From JBIOUF01 sp044866695 (lineage in GTDB: Bacteria > Actinomycetota > Actinomycetes > Propionibacteriales > Nocardioidaceae): a stretch of DNA of 13,102 bases. Positions 8,020-13,102 of this stretch are shown here, piece by piece. Made by a program: the position numbers and the translations under genes. Below the pieces are notes generated by a model that made no database searches, was not told the origin of the DNA, and worked only from the letters and a program-made list of their open reading frames with translations. Positions within the stretch are counted from its first letter, which is position 1, and each line of letters starts with the position of its first letter. Location: assembly GCA_044866695.1 (NCBI GenBank), contig JBIOUF010000008.1:1-13102 (forward strand), in the 5' to 3' direction.

Positions 8020-8948
8020 GGCGGGTGAGCGCTCTGGTGCCGGGCCTGCGGACCTGCCGACGGGTGCTCGCGCTCGCCGTCGTGCTCGTCCTGACCGTGC
8101 TGCTCGTGCCAGACGCCTCCGTCCGCACGCCGGACGCGGCGCTGGTGCGGCTGGAGCGGGTGCGCGGCGTGGACACCCCGAGGCCCGGGCACATCGTCTG
8201 GGTCCTGATGCTCGGCTCCGACGCGCGGCCCGGCGAGAACCCGCTCCGCACCCGCGCCGACGCCATCCAGCTGGTCGGGGTGAACCTGCGCACGGGCGCC
8301 GGGACGGTCATCGGCATCCCGCGTGACTCGTGGGTGCCGATCCCGGGGGCGGGGTCGAACCGGATCAACGCCGCGCTGTACTACGGAGGACCGGAGGCCA
8401 TGGGCCAGGCGGTGGCCGACCTGGTGGGGATCCGCCCCGACTACGTGTTCACCTCGCCGTTCCTCGGGCTGATCCGCATGGTCGACATGATCGGTGGCAT
8501 CACGGTGCGCTCCCGGCTGGCGTTCACCGACGACAACATGGAGGGCAGCGTCCGGCAGGGCCGCAACCGGCTCGACGGCGACCAGGCGCTGTTCTTCTCG
8601 CGCGCCCGTCACTACCTGCCCCGCGGCGACTTCGACCGGTCGGCCAACCAGCAGGAGACGCTGCGCGGCATCCTGCGGGAGGTGCGCGCGCACTCCGGCG
8701 ACCCGGGGTTCATGGAGCGCGCCCTGCTCTCGGTGCTGCGCAACCTCTTCACGGGGCTGCCGCCCAAGGACGTCTACCGGCTCGCCCAGGCGGCCACCGC
8801 GGTCGACCCGGCCAAGCTGAAGGGCTGCGTGCTGAACGGCAGCTTCGGGACGGTCGGGGGTGCGAGCATCATCTTCCCCGACACGGCGCAGGCCCGCCGG
8901 CTCGGCGACGACGCCCGGATGGACGCCACCTTGGACGGTGGCTGCTGA
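8016..8948 (+). CDS. LytR-CpsA-Psr (LCP) family cell-wall polymer transferase
   Basis: A 310-residue membrane-anchored protein of the family that moves polyprenyl-phosphate-linked glycopolymers onto peptidoglycan or secreted acceptors outside the cell. The N-terminus is cytoplasmic, with one transmembrane helix at ~17-32. The LCP domain follows: LGSDARPG (66-73), RTRADAIQLVGVN (78-90), IPRDSW (101-106), NRINAALYYGG (115-125), and the late arginine motif FSRARH (194-199) with DFDRSANQQ (205-213). These are the acidic and arginine residues that hold the pyrophosphate and its metal. Two C-terminal cysteines (in LKGCVLNG and the final residue) could form an extracellular disulfide. The start is the GTG at 8016, overlapping the lipoprotein stop, with GGGAGCGGAG just upstream. 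Which polymer is attached cannot be told from sequence. Confidence 0.92.
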   Translation: MRRVSALVPGLRTCRRVLALAVVLVLTVLLVPDASVRTPDAALVRLERVRGVDTPRPGHIVWVLMLGSDARPGENPLRTRADAIQLVGVNLRTGAGTVIGIPRDSWVPIPGAGSNRINAALYYGGPEAMGQAVADLVGIRPDYVFTSPFLGLIRMVDMIGGITVRSRLAFTDDNMEGSVRQGRNRLDGDQALFFSRARHYLPRGDFDRSANQQETLRGILREVRAHSGDPGFMERALLSVLRNLFTGLPPKDVYRLAQAATAVDPAKLKGCVLNGSFGTVGGASIIFPDTAQARRLGDDARMDATLDGGC

Positions 8949-8973
8949 CTCCCGGCGAACGAACCGGCGGTCG

Positions 8974-9094
8974 GGTGGTTGGCTTCGTGACGCTCGCAAG
9001 CTCGCTCCTCAGCCCGAGTCGAGACGGGCTCGCTCGCGGTTCCCGAGGAGGGCGACGAAGGAGCCCGTCTCGAAGGGCGCCCTCCTCGACCACC
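8974..9094. repeat. Composite palindromic intergenic element with interleaved inverted repeats
   Basis: The element is bounded by GGTGGT (8974-8979) and ACCACC (9089-9094). Inside are two perfect long inverted repeats: A, CGAGACGGGCTC (9020-9031), with A' (9061-9072); and B, CGAGGAGGGCG (9044-9054), with B' (9078-9088). Their order is A-B-A'-B', so the stems interleave rather than nest. The left third, with GGCTTCGTGACGCTCGC (8981-8997) and CTCGCTCCTC (9001-9010), resembles the dispersed GC-rich palindromes I recall from Nocardioides intergenic regions. No ORF of note is present. It lies between the LCP gene end and the tRNA 3' end, both of which transcribe toward it. Confidence 0.7.
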
Positions 9095-9169
9095 GGGGTT
9101 CGTCGCTGGTCGGGGGGCCGGAGAGTCGCGGGGAGTGCGTAGAGTTGCGTTTGCGCAGCCAGGGTTGTG

Positions 9170-9241
9170 CGCCCCCGGTAGGATTCGAACCTACGCACCC
9201 GCCTCCGGAGGGCGGTGCTCTATCCCCTGAGCTACGGGGGC
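9170..9241 (-). tRNA. tRNA-Arg, anticodon CCG
   Basis: The minus strand folds into a complete 72-nt cloverleaf. The acceptor stem is GCCCCCG/CGGGGGC with discriminator G (9170). The D arm is GCTC-AGGGGATA-GAGC, the anticodon arm CCGCC-CTCCGGA-GGCGG, and the T arm GTAGG-TTCGAAT-CCTAC. The anticodon is CCG (9208-9206), reading the CGG arginine codon. The 3' CCA is not encoded (CAC follows), as is common in actinobacteria. It lies 674 bp from argS, whose product charges it, but on the opposite strand. Confidence 0.96.
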
Positions 9242-9258
9242 CCACGGGTGCGGGGGCA

Positions 9259-9264
9259 AGCGTA
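9259..9264 (-). promoter_or_regulatory. Candidate -10 box of the tRNA-Arg gene
   Basis: On the minus strand, TACGCT (9264-9259) fits TANNNT and lies 17 nt before the mature tRNA 5' end, giving a short precursor leader of about 10 nt. No good -35 is seen. The interval 9242-9308 between the tRNA and the divergent receiver gene contains nothing else recognisable. Confidence 0.45.
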
Positions 9265-9308
9265 CCTGACCGTGCGGCGCGTGGCGCCGGTGTCGACGGG
9301 GGGTGAGG

Positions 9309-9707
9309 GTGACCGCTCGGGTGCTTCGAGCACTCGTGGTGGACGACTCGGCGGTCATCCGTGAGCTCATCGCCGTCAACCTGGAGCTGGAGGGCTTCGA
9401 GGTGGTGTGCGCCGCCGACGGGCTGACCGCCCTGCGGCTGGCCGCCGAAGCGCGTCCCGACGTGGTCACCCTGGACGTCCAGATGCCCCGGCTCTCCGGG
9501 CTGGACACGCTGCGCCGGCTCCGGGCCGACCCGGCCACCGCGCAAGTACCGGTGGTGATGGTCTCCGGGCGGTTCCAGCCCGACGACGTGGCGCGCGGCC
9601 GCGACGCCGGCGCGGACGACTACGTCGCCAAGCCGTTCGAGCCGGCGGACCTGGTCCGGACGGTGCGGCGCTGGGCCGAGGGTGGCCGCGGACCGCTGTC
9701 GGCCTGA
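9309..9707 (+). CDS. Stand-alone response-regulator receiver protein (CheY-like)
   Basis: A single receiver domain with no DNA-binding or enzymatic output domain (132 residues from the GTG at 9309). Numbered from that start, the acidic pair is Asp12-Asp13 (ALVVDDSAV), the phosphoacceptor is Asp56 (VVTLDVQMPRLSG), the switch Ser is Ser86 (VVMVSGRF), and the conserved lysine is Lys108 (YVAKPFEP). All phosphorylation residues are intact, so it should be active. The sequence is closest to CheY/CheB-type receivers, but no kinase or chemotaxis gene is nearby, so the partner is unknown. Starts at 9303 and 9309 are both possible. I prefer 9309 because GGGGGGTGAG lies at a suitable distance; 9303 would add two residues. 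It probably signals by protein-protein contact or phosphotransfer. Confidence 0.88.
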   Translation: MTARVLRALVVDDSAVIRELIAVNLELEGFEVVCAADGLTALRLAAEARPDVVTLDVQMPRLSGLDTLRRLRADPATAQVPVVMVSGRFQPDDVARGRDAGADDYVAKPFEPADLVRTVRRWAEGGRGPLSA

Positions 9708-9902
9708 GCCCGGATCCGCCGCTCTGTCGCCTACTGCGCGCCACCATTCGGGCGCGCCGGCGGCGTTGCCGACGCTTGACAGACGCCCCGGTATGACTTC
9801 GCGCCGGCGCCTTGCCATCACACCCGCCTGGTGACGCTCGCTACGGCGGCCCTCGGCGGATCCAGGCTGAGGCGACCCGCGGACGCGCCCGAAGCCCGCC
9901 GA
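9708..9902. other. Intergenic region upstream of argS, no gene seen
   Basis: This GC-rich spacer between the receiver gene and argS has no convincing ORF. It contains TTGACA (9776-9781) without a -10 at proper spacing (TATGAC follows after only 10 bp). It also contains GTGACGCTCGC (9831-9841), an 11-nt exact copy of 8987-8997 in the palindromic element, suggesting a decayed fragment of the same repeat family. Confidence 0.5.
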
Positions 9903-9908
9903 TACCCT
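9903..9908 (+). promoter_or_regulatory. -10 box for leaderless argS mRNA
   Basis: TACCCT fits TANNNT and ends 6 nt before the GTG at 9915. This places the transcription start at the start codon, and no Shine-Dalgarno precedes that GTG. The box decides the argS start in favour of 9915 over the longer open frame beginning at 9831. It probably drives the argS-lysA unit. Confidence 0.6.
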
Positions 9909-9914
9909 GGTCCG

Positions 9915-11576
9915 GTGACTCCCGAGCAGCTCTCCGAAGCCATCGTGGCCGCCCTGTCCGAGCTGGCCGGGCGTGGCGCGGTGACGCTGGCCGAGCTGCC
10001 CCGCAGCGTCGTCGTGGAGCGGCCCAAGGTCCGCGAGCGCGGCGACTACGCCACCAACGTCGCGCTGCGGCTGGCGAAGCAGGCCGGCCTGCCGCCGCGG
10101 GACCTCGCGGCGATGCTCGCCGAGGAGCTCTCCGGCGCCGCCGGCATCGCCTCGGCGGAGGTCGCCGGGCCCGGGTTCCTCAACATCCGGATCGAGAGCG
10201 GCGCCCAGGGCGAGGTGGCCAGGCGGGTCGTCCAGGCGGGGGCGGCGTACGGCTCGTCGGCCCTGTACGCCGGCCAGCGGATCAACCTCGAGTTCGTCTC
10301 CTCCAACCCGACCGGTCCCATCCACCTCGGCGGCACGCGGTGGGCGGCGGTCGGTGACGCGCTGGGCCGGCTCTTCGAGGCCGCCGGGGCCGACGTCACC
10401 CGCGAGTACTACTTCAACGACCACGGCGCCCAGGTCGACCGGTTCGCGCTCTCGCTGCTCGCCGCCGCGCGGGGAGAGCCCGCGCCCGAGGGTGGCTACG
10501 GCGGCCAGTACGTCGCCGACATCGCCGAGGCCGTCGTTGCGCGGAAGCCAGGCGTGCTCGACCTCCCCGACGACCAGGCGCAGGAGGTGTTCCGGTCCGA
10601 CGGCGTCGCGATGATGTTCGAGGAGGTCAAGCAGTCCCTCCACGACTTCGGCGTCGACTTCGACGTCTACTTCCACGAGAACGACCTGCACGAGTCCGGG
10701 GCGGTCAAGCGCGCGGTCGAGCGGCTCACCGAGCTGGGCAACATCTACCAGAAGGACGGCGCGCTCTGGCTGGCCTCCGCGCAGTTCGGCGACGACAAGG
10801 ACCGGGTCGTCGTCAAGTCCGACGGGCAGGGGTCGTACCTGTCCGGCGACCTCGCCTACTACCTGGACAAGCGCGAGCGGGGCTTCGACCGGTGCCTGAT
10901 CATGCTCGGCGCCGACCACCACGGGTACGTCGGCCGGATGATGGCCATGTGCGCCGCCTTCGGCGACCGGCCGGGGGAGAACCTGGAGATCCTCATCGGA
11001 CAGATGGTGAACCTGGTGTCGCACGGCGAGCCGCTGCGGATGTCGAAGCGGGCCGGCACGGTCATCACGCTCGAGGACCTGGTCGGCGCACTGGGCAGGG
11101 ACGCCGCGCGGTACGCGCTCGCCCGCTACAGCACCGACGCCACCATCGACATCGACCTGGACCTGTGGACCCAGGCCAGCAACGAGAACCCGGTCTACTA
11201 CGTGCAGTACGCCCACGCCCGGCTCAGCTCGATCCTGCGAAACGCCGCCGAGCTCGGCATCGAGGTGGGGACCGACCGGTTCGACCCGTCGCTGCTCTCC
11301 CACGACCGCGAGGGCGACCTGCTGCGCGCCCTGGCGGAGTACCCGCGCGTGGTCCGGGCGGCGGCCCAGCTCCGGGAGCCACACCGGGTCGCGCGCTACC
11401 TGGAGGACACGGCGGCGCGGTTCCACAGGTTCTACGACGTGTGCCGGGTGCTGCCGCTCGGCGACGAGCCGGTGAGCGACCTGCATCGCGCGCGGTTGCT
11501 GCTGGTCGCGGCCACGCGCGTCGTGTTCGAGGGCGGGCTGGACCTGCTCGGCGTGTCCGCCCCGGAGCGGATGTAG
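9915..11576 (+). CDS. argS: Arginyl-tRNA synthetase
   Basis: Attaches arginine to tRNA-Arg (class Ia synthetase, cytoplasmic). The predicted product is 553 residues, normal for the family. The N-terminal Add-1 domain (~1-95) recognises the tRNA elbow. The HIGH-type ATP motif appears as SSNPTGPIHLGG (129-140). The KMSKS-like motif is MSKRAGT (376-382). The C-terminal helical anticodon-binding (DALR) domain includes NPVYYVQYAHARLSSILRNA and ends at SAPERM, the usual C-terminus. I chose the GTG at 9915 because VTPEQLSEAI begins the conserved Add-1 domain and TACCCT lies 6 nt before it; the 28 residues added by a start at 9831 are not synthetase-like. lysA follows after 13 bp, as in many actinobacteria. 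A tRNA-Arg(CCG) gene is nearby on the other strand. Confidence 0.97.
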   Translation: MTPEQLSEAIVAALSELAGRGAVTLAELPRSVVVERPKVRERGDYATNVALRLAKQAGLPPRDLAAMLAEELSGAAGIASAEVAGPGFLNIRIESGAQGEVARRVVQAGAAYGSSALYAGQRINLEFVSSNPTGPIHLGGTRWAAVGDALGRLFEAAGADVTREYYFNDHGAQVDRFALSLLAAARGEPAPEGGYGGQYVADIAEAVVARKPGVLDLPDDQAQEVFRSDGVAMMFEEVKQSLHDFGVDFDVYFHENDLHESGAVKRAVERLTELGNIYQKDGALWLASAQFGDDKDRVVVKSDGQGSYLSGDLAYYLDKRERGFDRCLIMLGADHHGYVGRMMAMCAAFGDRPGENLEILIGQMVNLVSHGEPLRMSKRAGTVITLEDLVGALGRDAARYALARYSTDATIDIDLDLWTQASNENPVYYVQYAHARLSSILRNAAELGIEVGTDRFDPSLLSHDREGDLLRALAEYPRVVRAAAQLREPHRVARYLEDTAARFHRFYDVCRVLPLGDEPVSDLHRARLLLVAATRVVFEGGLDLLGVSAPERM

Positions 11577-11579
11577 GAG
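11574..11579 (+). promoter_or_regulatory. lysA ribosome-binding site overlapping the argS stop codon
   Basis: TAGGAG contains the argS stop TAG and lies 10 nt before the lysA ATG (11590), with no room for a separate promoter. Ribosomes finishing argS would sit on the lysA Shine-Dalgarno, which indicates translational coupling. Confidence 0.65.
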
Positions 11580-11589
11580 CCGGCGCGGG

Positions 11590-12987
11590 ATGAGGGCGCA
11601 CGAGGCGGGCGCGCTGCACGCCGACATCAACGTGCGCGGCCCCTCGTGGCTGCCCGAGCCGTCGGACGTCAACGCCCTGGAGCCCCTGCTGTGGTCGTCC
11701 TCGGCGCACAAGAACGCCGACGGCGCCCTGGTCGTGGGCGGGGTGGACCTGCGCGACCTCGCGCGCGAGTACGGCACCCCGGCGTACGTGCTCGACGAGG
11801 AGGACCTGCGCGCCCGGGCCCGCGCGTTCCGGGAGGCGTTCGCCGGCTACGACGTCTACTACGCCGGCAAGGCGTTCCTGTGCGTCGCCGTCGCGCGGTG
11901 GGTCGCCGAGGAGGGCCTGTGCCTGGACGTGTGCACCGGCGGCGAGCTCACCGTGGCCGAGCGCGCGGGCATCGACTCCGCCAGGCTCGGCTTCCACGGC
12001 AACAACAAGAGCGTCCGGGAGCTCTTCCGCGCCCTCGAGATCGGCGTGGGGCGGATCATCGTGGACTCCTTCGACGAGCTGGACCGGCTGACCCACCTGG
12101 CCCACGAGCTCGGCCGGACCGCCCCGGTGATGGTCCGGGTGACCGCGGGGGTCGAGGCGCACACCCACGAGTACATCGCCACCGCTCACGAGGACCAGAA
12201 GTTCGGGTTCTCGATCAGTGGCGGCGACGCCATGGCCGCCGTACGACGGGTGCAGGAGACCCCCGGTCTGCGGCTGCTGGGGCTGCACAGCCACATCGGC
12301 TCCCAGATCTTCGACACCGCGGGGTTCGAGGTGGCCGCCCGCCGCGTGCTGGCCCTGCACGCCCAGGTCAGCGACGAGCTCGGCGTGACCATGCCGGAGC
12401 TCGACCTCGGTGGCGGGTTCGGCATCGCCTACACCAGCCAGGACGACCCCGCGGACCCGGCCCAGCTGGCGACCGAGCTGACCAAGATCGTCGAGCACGA
12501 GTGCCGCGCGCTCGGCGTGGCGGTGCCGCGGCTGTCGGTGGAGCCGGGCCGCGCCGTCGTCGGCCCGGCGGTGTGCACCCTCTACACCGTCGGCACGGTG
12601 AAGCCGGTCGAGCTCGACGCCGGGGCGGTGCGCGCCTACGTCTCCGTCGACGGGGGGATGAGCGACAACATCCGCACCGCCCTGTACGACGCCGACTACT
12701 CCGCCACGCTGGCCTCCCGGCGGTCCGATGCCGCTGCGGCGCTGGCCCGGGTGGTCGGCAAGCACTGCGAGGCGGGGGACATCGTGGTCAAGGACGAGCT
12801 CCTGCCCGGTGACGTCGCGCCGGGCGACCTGCTCGCCGTGCCGGCCACGGGCGCCTACTGCCGTTCGATGGCCTCGAACTACAACCACACCCCCCGTCCG
12901 CCGGTCATCGCCGTGCGCGACGGCCGCTCGCGGGTGCTGGTGCGCCGCGAGACCGAGGAAGACCTGATGGCGTTGGACCTGGAGTGA
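11590..12987 (+). CDS. lysA: Diaminopimelate decarboxylase
   Basis: The last step of lysine synthesis: PLP-dependent decarboxylation of meso-2,6-diaminopimelate to L-lysine, in competition with peptidoglycan synthesis for the same substrate. The 465-residue fold-III (alanine-racemase-like) enzyme shows the PLP Schiff-base Lys94 in VYYAGKAFL. LHSHIGSQ (232-239) and the phosphate-binding GGGFG (274-278) follow, then EPGR (318-321). The partner-subunit Cys424 in GAYCRSMASNYN completes the dimer-interface active site. The ~40-residue N-terminal extension (HADINVRGPSWLPEPSDVNALEPLLWSSS) is typical of actinobacterial LysA. The start at 11590 is supported by TAGGAG upstream and the 13-bp gap from argS. 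In many actinobacteria hom-thrC-thrB follow, but the window ends before that can be checked. Confidence 0.97.
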   Translation: MRAHEAGALHADINVRGPSWLPEPSDVNALEPLLWSSSAHKNADGALVVGGVDLRDLAREYGTPAYVLDEEDLRARARAFREAFAGYDVYYAGKAFLCVAVARWVAEEGLCLDVCTGGELTVAERAGIDSARLGFHGNNKSVRELFRALEIGVGRIIVDSFDELDRLTHLAHELGRTAPVMVRVTAGVEAHTHEYIATAHEDQKFGFSISGGDAMAAVRRVQETPGLRLLGLHSHIGSQIFDTAGFEVAARRVLALHAQVSDELGVTMPELDLGGGFGIAYTSQDDPADPAQLATELTKIVEHECRALGVAVPRLSVEPGRAVVGPAVCTLYTVGTVKPVELDAGAVRAYVSVDGGMSDNIRTALYDADYSATLASRRSDAAAALARVVGKHCEAGDIVVKDELLPGDVAPGDLLAVPATGAYCRSMASNYNHTPRPPVIAVRDGRSRVLVRRETEEDLMALDLE

Positions 12988-12996
12988 TCTGGGGAG

Positions 12997-13025
12997 CCGC
13001 GGCAGCGGCACGGTCCGCACCGCGG
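12997..13025 (+). terminator. GC-rich hairpin after lysA (possible terminator)
   Basis: CCGCGG (12997-13002) pairs with CCGCGG (13020-13025), and the inner GCGG (13005-13008) with CCGC (13015-13018). This gives a ~10-bp stem with a small asymmetric bulge and the loop CACGGT, starting 10 nt after the lysA stop. There is no U-tail, so termination is a guess; it may only stabilise the 3' end. In the remaining sequence to 13102 I see only a possible late ATG (13073) with 10 codons, too little to call a gene. Confidence 0.35.
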
Positions 13026-13102
13026 AGCCGGCGACCGGCGGCGAACGACAGTCTCGCTGCGGGCGCGCCGACATGCTGGTCGACCCGGCCCCGATGACCC
13101 CC

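Noticed and set aside
9776..9797. TTGACA...TATGAC as a classical promoter
   Set aside because: The hexamers are only 10 bp apart, far below the usual 16-18 bp, and no downstream gene needs it given the argS leaderless box.
9831..9914. Longer N-terminus for argS from the GTG at 9831
   Set aside because: The extra 28 residues are not synthetase-like, overlap a repeat fragment, and lie upstream of a TACCCT box that fits a start at 9915.
9009..11777. 922-residue minus-strand frame across argS, the receiver and the tRNA
   Set aside because: It runs through the tRNA and antisense to argS and has no recognisable domain, so it is an artefact of high GC.
13073..13102. Start of another gene at the right edge
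   Set aside because: Only 10 codons are visible, with no clear ribosome-binding site and no resemblance to homoserine dehydrogenase, the usual next gene.

Overview
The window is high-GC DNA from an actinomycete. The evidence is a nickel superoxide dismutase with its own maturation peptidase, the fused 2-oxoglutarate enzyme Kgd followed by a small DUF6104 gene, the argS-lysA pair, an LCP cell-wall enzyme, GTG starts, and TANNNT boxes 6-7 nt before start codons (leaderless mRNAs). The GC-rich intergenic palindromes resemble those of Nocardioidaceae such as Nocardioides. That family assignment is an inference from gene content, not a computed placement.

Layout. Positions 1-293 (minus) hold the 5' part of sodN, cut by the window edge. 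Divergent from it are sodX (360-698) and, 24 bp further on, a malic enzyme (723-1916). A zinc-free MDR oxidoreductase follows (1966-2934). It converges on a minus-strand unit made of kgd (7219-3380) and a 58-residue DUF6104 gene (3368-3192). The 257 bp between the converging genes hold two arrays of one ~32-bp repeat, placed head to head. Divergent from kgd is a plus-strand pair: a putative lipoprotein gene (7354-8019) overlapping an LCP-family gene (8016-8948). Then come a palindromic intergenic element (8974-9094), tRNA-Arg(CCG) on the minus strand (9170-9241), a stand-alone receiver-domain protein (9309-9707), and argS (9915-11576) with lysA (11590-12987). The last 115 bp contain a GC-rich hairpin and no gene I can identify.

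How the genes fit together. sodN and sodX form a maturation pair: SodX is expected to remove the SodN leader and expose the Ni-binding His1. Malic enzyme and Kgd both act at the TCA cycle/anaplerosis level but are in separate units. The lipoprotein and LCP genes are translationally coupled and act at the cell envelope. argS and tRNA-Arg lie within 0.7 kb of each other, and lysA, coupled to argS, makes lysine from the peptidoglycan precursor meso-diaminopimelate.

The coding content is housekeeping. I found no defence system, phage, transposase or CRISPR. The less ordinary signals are in the intergenic DNA: the mirrored 32-bp repeat arrays and an interleaved (A-B-A'-B') inverted-repeat element.
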